A stretch of DNA of 64,000 nucleotides from CAYJAD01 sp964368075 (GTDB lineage: Bacteria > Desulfobacterota > Desulfovibrionia > Desulfovibrionales > Desulfovibrionaceae), in NCBI GenBank assembly GCA_964368075.1, contig CAYJAD010000001.1, forward strand, positions 62,001 to 126,000. The letters run 5' to 3'. The position numbers and the translations under genes were made by a program. Below are positions 1 to 9,157 of the stretch, piece by piece (positions within the stretch are counted from its first letter, which is position 1; each line of letters opens with the position of its first letter). Below the pieces are notes generated by a model, which ran no database searches, was not told the DNA's origin, and worked only from the letters and a program-made list of their open reading frames with translations.

Positions 1-2
1 AA

Positions 3-191
3 GATACCAAGCCTATCAGTCACGAGGAGTACGTCTTACGTGAAGCCATGCGAATTTGTAAAAAAGACGCTACAGATATGAATAAAAGCCCACATAATTC
101 GCATAACCCTTTTTGGAAAAACTACTTTGAAATGTGCATGAAAACACGTTATCAATACAAAAAAGAAGATTATAAGCACTTTTGGTATTAA
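3..191 (+). CDS. Small Cys-containing protein, C-terminal part (paralogue of the lipoprotein at 1764)
   Basis: The open frame enters from the left edge and stops with TAA at 189-191, giving 62 visible residues; the N-terminus is outside the window. It aligns without gaps to the lipoprotein at 1764-2021. Both have a Cys, then Asp-Met six and seven residues later, then a Tyr-Phe-x-x-Cys-Met-x-Thr-Arg block, with the two Cys 26 residues apart in each. The family is unknown to me. By analogy with the complete copy it is probably a small envelope lipoprotein, but the signal peptide is not visible here. Confidence 0.7.
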   Translation, partial: DTKPISHEEYVLREAMRICKKDATDMNKSPHNSHNPFWKNYFEMCMKTRYQYKKEDYKHFWY

Positions 192-241
192 TAGCGCATT
201 TTACAAGTCCTATCACTTTTCAATTTGTAGTAAATGTAACG

Positions 242-270
242 TTGACTTTGTCAATACTAATACCTACTGT
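242..270 (+). promoter_or_regulatory. Candidate sigma-70 type promoter for the GGDEF gene
   Basis: TTGACT at 242-247 and TACTGT at 265-270 are separated by 17 bases, about 60 bases ahead of the diguanylate cyclase start. The -35 matches five of six consensus bases, but the -10 only three. No obvious operator is seen. Confidence 0.3.
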
Positions 271-328
271 TAGATAAAGGCAAAGACATTCTCAGGGTAA
301 TTTACTTTTAATCACATAGAGAAACTTT

Positions 329-1462
329 ATGTCAAATTTTGATCTTCCACCTGAAAAGGATGAACCGCACAATATAGAAGATTTTTTTGCTGATTCTTAT
401 GGTAAATCTAGCGGCAATTTTCTTTTAAATTTTAATGACAGCTCTTTTAATCGTGCTAGAGCTTTTTTGCTCTGTATTTTAACATTTACTTGTACTAGCA
501 TTAGCTTTTTCATTAACTTATATGAAGGCGGAACCATTTTTGCCTATCCACTTGGCATTACATTTTTTATAGGCACCGCCTCCTTTATATACCTTCTCTT
601 TTGTAAAGGGCATGAAACCATTATAGCTATGCTTGTGTGGACTACATTACTTTTGCTAGGGCTGTTTATTATTATGCGAGATCCAAGCTCTGACCATCGA
701 TCTTTACTTTGGATAAGCATTTTCCCCCCCATTTGCGTATTAACCATGGGGCTACGCAAGGCCACCATTCTTTATAGCTTCTTTATGACTGCCTCTCTGG
801 TTATTTTTTTCACGCCTCTTAATGAATTGACCACAGTTCCCATAGAAAGAGGGACACAATTACGCTTTTTTGTAGCCATGACAGGAGGCTTTCTCTTAGT
901 AAGCTGTATAGAATATTCCCGTTCCAGAACATATACCGCTTTGCAAAATGCAGTACGCCATATTGGAAAAACCTCTTTAACAGACATTTTAACAGGTCTT
1001 GGTAACAGACGCTACTGCGATAAATTTTTAGAATGGGTCATGGCAAACAGCCAACGTAGCCAACAAGTGTATGCCGTAGCTTTACTTGATATTGACCATT
1101 TTAAGCGCATCAATGATACCTATGGGCATGAAGTAGGAGATTATATTTTAAAGCACCTTGCCACAGAAGTGAGTACACAATTGCGCATGGGCGATACTCT
1201 TTTTCGCTGGGGCGGTGAAGAATTTATTATTATTATGCCACAATGCACTTTTGATGAAGCAGAAATTGCGGCAGAGCGCATTCGCCAGCATATGCAAAGC
1301 ACCCCCTTTTACCTTGGGCACGAAAAGATTTATATTACAATAAGCATAGGAATATACACAGGAAATGAGAGCAGCAACCCAAAGATACCTCTTTCCTTGG
1401 CGGATCAATGCTTATACAAAGCCAAATATAGCGGTCGCAATACCTTTTTTACTCACCGCTAG
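329..1462 (+). CDS. Membrane-bound diguanylate cyclase (GGDEF domain)
   Basis: A 377-residue inner-membrane protein predicted to make cyclic di-GMP from two GTP. Residues about 40-200 hold five or six hydrophobic segments, a membrane sensor region I cannot assign to a named MASE family. A short linker follows, then the GGDEF domain from about 215 to the end. The active-site loop reads GGEEF at residues 295-299. An RxxD inhibitory site (R286 to D289) sits exactly five residues before it, so product inhibition is expected. No EAL domain is fused. The gene stands alone between two paralogous small lipoprotein-type genes, which may be linked to its sensing role (inference). Confidence 0.92.
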   Translation: MSNFDLPPEKDEPHNIEDFFADSYGKSSGNFLLNFNDSSFNRARAFLLCILTFTCTSISFFINLYEGGTIFAYPLGITFFIGTASFIYLLFCKGHETIIAMLVWTTLLLLGLFIIMRDPSSDHRSLLWISIFPPICVLTMGLRKATILYSFFMTASLVIFFTPLNELTTVPIERGTQLRFFVAMTGGFLLVSCIEYSRSRTYTALQNAVRHIGKTSLTDILTGLGNRRYCDKFLEWVMANSQRSQQVYAVALLDIDHFKRINDTYGHEVGDYILKHLATEVSTQLRMGDTLFRWGGEEFIIIMPQCTFDEAEIAAERIRQHMQSTPFYLGHEKIYITISIGIYTGNESSNPKIPLSLADQCLYKAKYSGRNTFFTHR

Positions 1463-1763
1463 ATTGTTTACTCAAAGAATTGGTGCAAGCTTTGTAACAG
1501 CCGTTGTAAAAAATATTTTAGCCGTCTCTATGACGACTAGCAAATTTTTTGCATAGACCATGCAAAGACGATATGTAGCGCACAGGAAAACAATGTTCGA
1601 CATAGAAAGAAATAATAGCATTTTGATTTAATAATATTTTCAACACCCTACTAATGCCTATTTTGTGCTTTCCTAAGAAAGCTTTTCATGATAAAGTGCT
1701 TTTATAGACAGTGTTTTTGTTTTAAGAATAAAAATAGACAACAAAAATTTTGAGGAGGAAGTT
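1463..1763. other. Intergenic region, AT-rich, no gene seen
   Basis: About 300 bases between the diguanylate cyclase and the downstream lipoprotein. I see no convincing ORF, RNA gene or strong terminator. The only clear element is the strong ribosome binding site (GAGGAGG) just before the lipoprotein start at 1764. Confidence 0.5.
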
Positions 1764-2021
1764 ATGCAAAAAATTCATTTTTTTCTCGTGGTTCTTCTTG
1801 GAGTAGCTTTATTGACAGCATGTACTCCTAAGACAAAATCACAACAATTGGTTATGGATCAAAAGTGGCATTCTGCTAAGGCCATCTGCTTTGAGCAAGC
1901 ACAGGACATGACCAACAGCACAGTAAGCATGTCTAACCCCAATACCAATGACTATTTTAGATCTTGCATGCGTACACGCTTTGCATACACAGATCAGCAA
2001 ATCACTGATAGAGGCTATTAA
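1764..2021 (+). CDS. Small lipoprotein of unknown function
   Basis: An 85-residue protein with a type II signal peptide: a short basic N-terminus, a hydrophobic core and a lipobox ending Leu-Thr-Ala-Cys at about residue 20. The mature part is only about 65 residues and carries two more cysteines, 26 residues apart, with a DYFRSCMRTRFAY block around the second. The spacing and block match the partial protein at 3-191, so the two are paralogues. A very good ribosome binding site (GAGGAGGAAG) precedes the start, and a terminator follows at 2051. I do not recognise the family. An outer-membrane or periplasmic location is inferred from the lipobox. Confidence 0.8.
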   Translation: MQKIHFFLVVLLGVALLTACTPKTKSQQLVMDQKWHSAKAICFEQAQDMTNSTVSMSNPNTNDYFRSCMRTRFAYTDQQITDRGY

Positions 2022-2050
2022 TTCAGTTAATAGGTCATAGAATAGATAAA

Positions 2051-2083
2051 ACGCAGGCTAAGTTTATAAGCCTGCGTTTTTTT
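2051..2083 (+). terminator. Rho-independent terminator after the small lipoprotein
   Basis: A perfect 9-bp stem (ACGCAGGCT / AGCCTGCGT) with a 9-base loop is followed directly by a run of seven T. It lies 30 bases after the lipoprotein stop codon. Confidence 0.9.
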
Positions 2084-2230
2084 ATGTGAAAACTCTATTT
2101 CATAATTTTATTTTGAAAACTTTCTTTTATGGTTGGTACGAAAAATTACTCTTTTTAAATGCCGAGTCTGAAAAACAAGTTTAGCGAAATAAATTATCTT
2201 TTTTCACCCGTTTCCAACAAGCTGTCATAC

Positions 2231-2761
2231 CTACCACCATCGTATAGGATACACTTTGCGCCCTGTTACATAGCTTAATGTAATACCAATAACTACCACC
2301 AAGGCTCCACCCATCAGGCAAGGAATAACAGCATAAAGATAGCCCAAATGTTTTATGGATTCATCCCCCACTACAGCAAGCAAAGCAGATGCGCCCCCCG
2401 GCGGATGCAAAGTTTTTGTTAAGGTCATAAGCAATATTGCCAAAGAAACAGAAGTACAGGCAGCTAATGTAGGCCAATTTGCTAAGAATAATTGACATGT
2501 TACCCCTGCAATAGCAGAAATAAACTGCCCCCCGATAACATTACGCGGTTGCGCCAAAGGGCTTTGCGGTGCGCCAAATACCAGCACAGCAGAAGCTCCA
2601 AAAGAAGCCATGAGAAATTCCACATTTTGCGCTTCAAAAATCCACGTATCCAAAAGAACAATGGTCAACAAGCACAAAGAAGAACCAACCCAAGCCCAAA
2701 AAGCATTCTCAATTCTTTGATATCTTAAAACGAGCTTTTTATAAAAACACTTATAATCCAT
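2231..2761 (-). CDS. HPP family integral membrane protein
   Basis: A 176-residue protein with four strongly hydrophobic segments and the signature HPPGGASALL at about residues 117-126, which defines the HPP family. The length is typical of single-domain members. Some HPP proteins in cyanobacteria and plastids take part in nitrite transport; the role in anaerobes is not settled, so no substrate is assigned. It follows the kinase at 2844 on the same strand with an 82-base gap, so it may be transcribed alone or with it. The ATG start at 2761 is kept because the first hydrophobic stretch follows soon after. Confidence 0.85.
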   Translation of the reverse strand: MDYKCFYKKLVLRYQRIENAFWAWVGSSLCLLTIVLLDTWIFEAQNVEFLMASFGASAVLVFGAPQSPLAQPRNVIGGQFISAIAGVTCQLFLANWPTLAACTSVSLAILLMTLTKTLHPPGGASALLAVVGDESIKHLGYLYAVIPCLMGGALVVVIGITLSYVTGRKVYPIRWW

Positions 2762-2843
2762 ACAGTAACTTATTAAAATACATATGCAGAGATTTTCTCA
2801 ATAGTGAGAGGTAAAAATAGAACAAAGAGTGTTAAGCAAATTG

Positions 2844-5057
2844 CTATAACATTTTTTGAATTTCAACACTCAAACTTTGTGCATGTTCCACATCAAAATC
2901 TTCTAAAGCTTGTTTTAGCTGGGTCAAAGGCGCGTTAGCTTTGGTTTCATGCAATCGTTCAAGCAAATAATCAATTATATCATTGGCATGCCCCCAGTCT
3001 TGTTCCATACGTGTTATGGCCAAATCAAGCACATGTTTCGCATGTTCTCTTTCTGCTGGGTTTAGGCATTGCGACACTTCTTTCACAGCATCAGACTCTT
3101 CAGAATCAGCACCAAAGCCTAAGGTATTTCTAATAGTTTCCACGGCTTCTGTGAGGCGTAAAACTAGAGTGCGTAAATGAGGCGCTGTCATGCTAGGTGC
3201 TAAAGCAATGGCTTTTTCTAAGGCTTCAGCAGCAGAAGCTAAGGCCTCAACGCCAAGGTTGGCAGCAATACCGCGCACAGTGTGTGCATGACGAATGGCT
3301 GTTTCAAAATCATTCTTTTGAATGCACTCACTAATATCTTTATTAATATCGGCATATCTTGTGGCAAACTTACGCAATAAAGAAATATACAATGTCTCAT
3401 TGCCAGCCACTGCTGCAAGCCCATTGGTAAGGTTGAAACCTTCCATAGTGTCCGGTAATTTATCTTTACGGACAATATTAATTTCTTTATCCACAATTTC
3501 TTTTTTGGTGGTCTGTGTAGTTTTAGGCAAAAAGGAAGAAATGGTGCTAAACAAAGCCATGGGCTCTAGGGGCTTTGTTAGGTGAGCATTCATACCTGCT
3601 GTGATAGACGTTTCTTTATCATCAGCCATACTGTGTGCTGTCATGGCAATAATAGGCATTTTATAACCGGCTGCACGGATAATTTTTGTAGCCTCCAAAC
3701 CATCCATAACAGGCATTTGTATATCCATTAAAATGAGCGAATACTTCATGGTCTGCACGCATTCCACAGCCTCTTGCCCGTTGTTGGCAATATCAACTTC
3801 ATACATGGCAGATGTTAGTACCTCATAAGCAATCTCTTGGTTAATTTCATTATCTTCCACCAAGAGAATTCGTATTGGAACATCATCTTCCACCACATCA
3901 CTCACCATTTCTAAGGCTAAACGCTCATTTTCCAATTGCTCACAAATTTCAAGCAAAGTCTCGCTATACGTATAGAAATTAGCAGGAGTTTGAATAAAAT
4001 CTTTAAAACCGGTTTCACTGGCCAAAATTTCTACTTCATCCACGCAATAGTCAGACATCAACACCAAGGCAGGTGGTGCGTTTCTTTTGTCCATATCACG
4101 AATATATTGCGCAATTTCAATACCATCCATCTCTGGCATTTGCCAAGCAATCAATGCAAAATCATAGGGTACATCGGCTCTATCGGCTTCGGTAATTTTC
4201 TTTAACGCTTCTTCAGAATGACTAGAAGTTTCCACATCCATACCTAGACTTAATAAAATAGGTACAACCGATTGCGTATGCAAGGTATTATGATCTACCA
4301 CAAGAATTTTTTTCCCTTTAAGAGAAGTTTCTTTCACAAGCATGCTTGCGTCAGCTTTGGGTAAAGGCAAAGTTACCACAAAAATACTTCCGGGATTTTC
4401 CACCTCAGCATCTTCAGCACTGTTGGGAAAAACTTGAATATCTCCATGCATAATTGTGGTCAATTGCTTGCACGTGGCAAGGCCAAGTCCTGCCCCGCCA
4501 AAGGTACGCGTATGCGAATTATCTACCTGCATAAAGGGTTCAAAAATCTTTTCACGCCAATCTTTGGGAATACCTATACCTGTATCTGCAATGGAAAAGC
4601 GTATTTTATCTTCTTCACCAGCTACGGTTTCAACATGCAAATGCACATAGCCACTAGGTGTAAATTTTACGGCATTTTGACTAATATTTAACAAAATTTG
4701 CGAAATACGTATAGAATCTCCCATAAGCACAGCGGGGACGTCCTCCGCGCATGTCATAGAAAACTTTAACTTTCTTTCTTGACAACGCAAAGAAGTAGTT
4801 TGCGCCACATTCTCTAAAAACACCTGAGTATTAAAGGGAAGATTTTGCAGCTCAAGCGTCCCTTCTTCCGTACTTGTATAATCTAAAATTCCTTGAAAGG
4901 TTTGTAATAGATTTTCTGCGGAAGAAATAATGGTGGTCAAAAACTTACGTTGTTTATCATCAAGTCTGGTTTGTTGAAATAAAAACCCTAGACCAATGAT
5001 GGCATTGATGGGGGTACGCACTTCATGGCTGATTTTTGTTAAAAAATTGTCTTGCAT
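2844..5057 (-). CDS. Sensorless hybrid histidine kinase (HisKA-HATPase-REC-REC-Hpt)
   Basis: A 737-residue cytoplasmic multi-step phosphorelay protein. It begins inside the first helix of the HisKA domain, with the H-box His at residue 11, so no sensor domain is present. The ATPase domain runs about 105-235, with an N-box, a DTGIGIP G1 motif and GGAGLGLA. The first receiver (about 248-372) is degenerate: the phospho-acceptor Asp is Ala304 and the usual Lys-Pro is Thr-Pro. The second receiver (about 395-510) is intact, with Asp445 and Lys496. An Hpt domain follows with His592. It starts 18 bases after the hom stop codon and in the same frame as hom, with a GAAGG ribosome binding site. A cell signal must come from a partner or an unknown source. 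Confidence 0.9.
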   Translation of the reverse strand: MQDNFLTKISHEVRTPINAIIGLGFLFQQTRLDDKQRKFLTTIISSAENLLQTFQGILDYTSTEEGTLELQNLPFNTQVFLENVAQTTSLRCQERKLKFSMTCAEDVPAVLMGDSIRISQILLNISQNAVKFTPSGYVHLHVETVAGEEDKIRFSIADTGIGIPKDWREKIFEPFMQVDNSHTRTFGGAGLGLATCKQLTTIMHGDIQVFPNSAEDAEVENPGSIFVVTLPLPKADASMLVKETSLKGKKILVVDHNTLHTQSVVPILLSLGMDVETSSHSEEALKKITEADRADVPYDFALIAWQMPEMDGIEIAQYIRDMDKRNAPPALVLMSDYCVDEVEILASETGFKDFIQTPANFYTYSETLLEICEQLENERLALEMVSDVVEDDVPIRILLVEDNEINQEIAYEVLTSAMYEVDIANNGQEAVECVQTMKYSLILMDIQMPVMDGLEATKIIRAAGYKMPIIAMTAHSMADDKETSITAGMNAHLTKPLEPMALFSTISSFLPKTTQTTKKEIVDKEINIVRKDKLPDTMEGFNLTNGLAAVAGNETLYISLLRKFATRYADINKDISECIQKNDFETAIRHAHTVRGIAANLGVEALASAAEALEKAIALAPSMTAPHLRTLVLRLTEAVETIRNTLGFGADSEESDAVKEVSQCLNPAEREHAKHVLDLAITRMEQDWGHANDIIDYLLERLHETKANAPLTQLKQALEDFDVEHAQSLSVEIQKML

Positions 5058-5075
5058 AGAAGAACCTTCACTTAG

Positions 5076-6368
5076 TTATTGTAAAACACGGTAGCATACA
5101 GGTGCAGCTTGCAATATTTGCTGCGCCTTAATGGCTTCAAGAGCTTTTTCCATAGATTGAGCCTTGGCTTCGTGTGTCATAAAAATTAATGGCACACAAC
5201 CTTGCTCTTCTGGTTTTTGAATAACTTGTGCAATACTAATACCTTGAGAAGCCATAATACCAGCAATGTCACGCAAAACACCAGAGGAGTCACGCACGGT
5301 AAACCGCAAATAGTACGGAGAAACACTCTCGCTGGGTGGCAATATTTTTGCGCGTTCTAACACCTGGCGTATAAAGCCCGTATTATGTGGTTTCGCTTCA
5401 CGAGCCACAGTCAACAAGTCGCCCACCACCGCCGAGGCCGTAGGCATATCTCCGGCACCTTTCCCATGCAGGAACAAAGAGCCCACAGCATTCCCTTCTA
5501 CACGTATAGCATTGTAGGAGCCGCCCACACTTGACATGAGAAAGCGATGGTGAATAAGTGTTGGAAAAATACCCGCTTCGATGGAATCGCCTACTAAACG
5601 AGCTTGCGCCAATAATTTAACGCGGTAGCCAAATTCTCTTGCAATAACAATATCTAGCTTATCCATATGACGAATACCATGCACAGGCATTTCGGTGTAA
5701 GGGTACTCCACGCCATAGGCTAAGCGAATAAGTAAGACTAATTTATGCGCAGCATCAAAGCCGTCAATATCAAGGGTGGGGTCTGCCTCAGCAAAGCCAA
5801 GTTCTTGAGCCTCTTGTAAAGCCGTGTCAAAATCAAGACCTTCTGTGGACATTTGTGAAAGAATATAATTACTTGTACCATTGAGAATTCCGATAAGAGA
5901 ACTAATGGTATTGCCTGCAAGGCTTTCTTTTAAGGTTTGAACAATGGGTACGCCTCCCGCCACAGAAGCTTCATATAAAAGGGACAAACCTTTTTCTTCT
6001 GCTTTGGCAAACAAGTCTGTGCCGGCTTCAGCCAATAGAGCTTTGTTAGCCGTAACCACATGCTTACCCATATCTAAAGCGCGAGAAATTAATGCGCTGG
6101 GGGCTTCTATCCCCCCCATAAGTTCTAAAATTATTTCAATTTCCGGATCATCTGTAAGTTCTTGCGGATCATGAACAAAGCGAGCTGTGGCAGGTAAAGA
6201 GCACGTTCTTGCCTTGGAAGTATCACGCACAAGAACACTTTTAACAATAATAGATCGACCAATGCGTTGCTCAATAAGTGCTGCATTTTCTTCCAAAGTG
6301 CGTACAACGCCTGTACCTACAGTGCCAAAGCCAGCAAGGCCTATTTTAAGAGGGGGATGATTTTGCAT
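5076..6368 (-). CDS. hom: Homoserine dehydrogenase with C-terminal ACT domain
   Basis: A 430-residue enzyme that reduces aspartate semialdehyde to homoserine with NAD(P)H, feeding threonine and methionine synthesis. The Rossmann glycine motif GFGTVG is at residues 13-18. The catalytic domain includes the ANKALLAE and GILNGTSNYIL segments. The last 80 or so residues form an ACT domain, normally the site of threonine feedback inhibition. The length is normal for the family. A hybrid kinase starts 18 bases downstream, in the same frame. The next threonine gene, thrC, lies at 36206-37645, not next to it. Confidence 0.95.
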   Translation of the reverse strand: MQNHPPLKIGLAGFGTVGTGVVRTLEENAALIEQRIGRSIIVKSVLVRDTSKARTCSLPATARFVHDPQELTDDPEIEIILELMGGIEAPSALISRALDMGKHVVTANKALLAEAGTDLFAKAEEKGLSLLYEASVAGGVPIVQTLKESLAGNTISSLIGILNGTSNYILSQMSTEGLDFDTALQEAQELGFAEADPTLDIDGFDAAHKLVLLIRLAYGVEYPYTEMPVHGIRHMDKLDIVIAREFGYRVKLLAQARLVGDSIEAGIFPTLIHHRFLMSSVGGSYNAIRVEGNAVGSLFLHGKGAGDMPTASAVVGDLLTVAREAKPHNTGFIRQVLERAKILPPSESVSPYYLRFTVRDSSGVLRDIAGIMASQGISIAQVIQKPEEQGCVPLIFMTHEAKAQSMEKALEAIKAQQILQAAPVCYRVLQ

Positions 6369-6953
6369 AATCCTTTTCGCTTATCTTAATGAGCTTTTTG
6401 TGTTTTTACGGTGATTATTTGTGAAAGACATTTTACACTCAAGAATAGAAATTCTGTGTTTTACACACAAAACAGTAATACATTGATATTTTTTGACCAT
6501 AAGCATGTAAAAAAAGTTCAAAATAGCATAGTGAAAAAATACGTATAAATAGCCCTTACCCATAGACTAACGAACATATACTTTTTTCTTACTTTCGTAA
6601 ACACCTAAAACAGCAATTTGAGCGCAAAAAAATAAAGTTAAAAATAAAATTAAAACAGTGCACCACATTTGGGTTACTTTTTTGTTTCTATTACATCTAT
6701 TTTGCCCTGTCTACTGTAGAATTTTTTATATAACCATGCTCTTAGCAGCAAACATCAAAGCCCTAACATTTTAATTTTATAAGAGAAAAAATCTCCACTG
6801 TCTTTTTTTTAAAAATTATAAAATATAACTACTTCAATAGCGATAACTTGACATATACAATAAAAATGGTAGTATTTAACTTGCTTTTACCATTAAATGA
6901 GCATGCAGAGTAGCATACCGCTTTTACTATTACTGTTTTTGTAGGAAATATGT
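6369..6953. other. Long AT-rich divergent intergenic region
   Basis: 585 bases between hom (leftward) and the hybrid kinase at 6954 (rightward). The only convincing element I can see is the promoter at 6848-6875. A 60-codon leftward frame at 6381-6563 has no good ribosome binding site and looks like chance. The length leaves room for promoters of both flanking genes. Confidence 0.5.
6848..6875 (+). promoter_or_regulatory. Candidate sigma-70 promoter for the tandem hybrid kinases
   Basis: A perfect TTGACA at 6848-6853 and TAGTAT at 6870-6875 are separated by 16 bases, about 78 bases ahead of the first kinase start. This is one of the better promoter matches in the window. Confidence 0.5.
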
Positions 6954-9113
6954 ATGAATAATTTTATTTCTTCTTCCATGCCTTACTGCGATGAAAGACA
7001 GCCCCCATCAAATAAAATTAAATATATTGAAATGTTCACACGTGTTTCGACACAACTGTTTAACAGACAGCAAAACGACAGTTTTTTACAAGATGTACTG
7101 GCAGACATTGGAAAAACGCTTGAAGTGAGCCGTGTGTATATTTTTTTTCGACGTGAAAAATATCATTGGTTTAATGCTTACGAATGGACTGGAGAAGGTA
7201 TTTCGGCAGAAATTGCCAGCTTACAAAACATTGATATTCGAGAACTTGGCAATGACAACATGCTACACAATATGCTTCATGGGGAAGCTGTTTTGTGTAA
7301 TGACACTACCAAAATAGAGCACGACGAGCAAAGAGGGATTCTTTTAAGGCAAAACATACGAGCCCTCATTAATGTACCACTATACTATGATGGGCAAGTG
7401 ATTGGTATGTTTGGGCTTGACCAATGTTATGACAATCCCCAATGGTCTACTTCGCTCTTAAATACTGTTGTTGCCCTTGGAGTTTTTATTAACTCTGCTT
7501 ACGGATATTTTAAAACACGACAGACAGTGCTTGAAAGAAGAGTACAACTACGTACACTTTTTGATATTATCCCCATGCCTATCTATGTTTCAGATATGGA
7601 TGACTACTCCGTTTTGTTTTGTAATAAAAACATTTATCAAAATTTTTACACTAGTGATTTACTCCAAGAACGCTGCTATAAAGTCTTTCAAAACCTTGAT
7701 TCACCCTGCCCTTTTTGTACAAATCAACGACTTTTACCCGACGGAACGCCCTATACTTGGTACCATCACAATCCTCTTCTTAATCGAGATTTTCAAATTA
7801 TTGACAGCTGTATTACATGGGAGAAAAATAAGCATTGCCGTTTCTCATTGGCTGTAGATATTACCGAAACCTTACAGATACAACGCGGGCATGTGCTCGA
7901 GCAGGAAGCGAATGTGGCAAAGGGGCATTTTCTTGCCAATATGAGCCATGAATTGCGAACACCACTCAATGGCATTGTGGGTCTAACGCATTTGGCAAGT
8001 CAAGCAAACAGCGACCCACATATAAAAGAATACCTTGATAAAATAAAATTATCTTCTGATAACTTATTAAGTGTTATCAATGAAACATTAAACATTTCAG
8101 ACATAGACGCAGGTCATGTGAAGTTTGAATCACGCCTTTTCAAACTCGCTGATGTAGTGCACGGAGTTCAAGCCATTCTACAATTGGCAGCTGAAAATAA
8201 AGGCCTTCTTTTAGATGTTTCTATAGACAAAAGCGTTCCCCATATACTGATGGGGGATTCACTACGCCTGTCACAAATCATCATAAATCTTACGAACAAT
8301 GCCATAAAATTTACACCACAAGGCCAAATCCACATTGCTATTTGTATACATGCCCCTTCAGTGCATATGCAAAAGTCTTATGACGAAAAATGTACTTGGT
8401 TACGTATTGAAGTACAAGATACAGGCATAGGCATTCCAGAAGACAGAATTGAAAAGCTTTTTTCAGAGTTTACACAGGTGGACAGTTCCACCACACGACA
8501 ATATGGCGGTACAGGCCTTGGTTTAAGTATTGTTAAGCGCTTTGTGGAACTTATGAATGGTGAACTACACGTACATAGTGTTTTAGGGCAAGGCAGTACT
8601 TTTACATGCGTTTTACCCTTTGCCATGGCTTGTGAATTTGACTTTGGTAGTAATGAAGAAAGTGCCGTCGAAGAAGCTAAAAATGCACACGATATTAGCG
8701 GAACCAAGGTACTTTTGGTGGAAGATAATGAAATAAATATACTTATAGCCACTGAGGTGCTAGAAAGTTATGGTTGCATAGTAGAAGCAGCTGAAAATGG
8801 TTTACTAGCCCTACAAAAGTTAACAGAACATTCTTTTGATATTATTCTTATGGATATTCAAATGCCTATCTTAGATGGCTTAGAAACCACGCGCAAAATA
8901 CGTGCCCTTAGACAGTATGACCATATTCCCATTGTGGCCATGTCTGCCCATGCTATGACGCAAGATTTTGAAAGAAGCCTTGAATCAGGCATGCAAGACC
9001 ACATAACTAAACCTTTTATTCCCGAAGATTTACAACGAACCATTCACTCTTTTGTAGAAAATGACTTCTCTTTTACTTCTTGGAAAGAACAGTCAATACA
9101 AAAAAATGTATAA
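6954..9113 (+). CDS. Hybrid sensor histidine kinase (GAF-PAS-HisKA-HATPase-REC), first of a tandem pair
   Basis: A 719-residue kinase without membrane segments. A GAF domain spans about 42-182. A PAS domain about 196-305 carries Cys241 and a CPFC pair (252 and 255), which could bind metal or sense redox state (inference). HisKA follows with His332 in MSHELRTP. The ATPase domain has an NNAIKF N-box, DTGIGIP and GGTGLGLS. A C-terminal receiver has Asp634 and Lys686. There is no Hpt and no DNA-binding domain, so a separate Hpt or output regulator is required. The next gene, 44 bases downstream, has the same architecture. A TTGACA promoter lies upstream. Confidence 0.92.
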   Translation: MNNFISSSMPYCDERQPPSNKIKYIEMFTRVSTQLFNRQQNDSFLQDVLADIGKTLEVSRVYIFFRREKYHWFNAYEWTGEGISAEIASLQNIDIRELGNDNMLHNMLHGEAVLCNDTTKIEHDEQRGILLRQNIRALINVPLYYDGQVIGMFGLDQCYDNPQWSTSLLNTVVALGVFINSAYGYFKTRQTVLERRVQLRTLFDIIPMPIYVSDMDDYSVLFCNKNIYQNFYTSDLLQERCYKVFQNLDSPCPFCTNQRLLPDGTPYTWYHHNPLLNRDFQIIDSCITWEKNKHCRFSLAVDITETLQIQRGHVLEQEANVAKGHFLANMSHELRTPLNGIVGLTHLASQANSDPHIKEYLDKIKLSSDNLLSVINETLNISDIDAGHVKFESRLFKLADVVHGVQAILQLAAENKGLLLDVSIDKSVPHILMGDSLRLSQIIINLTNNAIKFTPQGQIHIAICIHAPSVHMQKSYDEKCTWLRIEVQDTGIGIPEDRIEKLFSEFTQVDSSTTRQYGGTGLGLSIVKRFVELMNGELHVHSVLGQGSTFTCVLPFAMACEFDFGSNEESAVEEAKNAHDISGTKVLLVEDNEINILIATEVLESYGCIVEAAENGLLALQKLTEHSFDIILMDIQMPILDGLETTRKIRALRQYDHIPIVAMSAHAMTQDFERSLESGMQDHITKPFIPEDLQRTIHSFVENDFSFTSWKEQSIQKNV

Positions 9114-9157
9114 ACATTTTTCGTAATTTCATTAAAAAATATTCTATTGAGGCCCCT

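Noticed and set aside
6381..6563. A 60-codon leftward frame in the hom upstream region
   Set aside because: It has no ribosome binding site, lies in very AT-rich sequence, and has no recognisable feature.
9080..9157. Longer start for the second tandem kinase
   Set aside because: It overlaps the first kinase by 34 bases and has no ribosome binding site, unlike ATG 9158.
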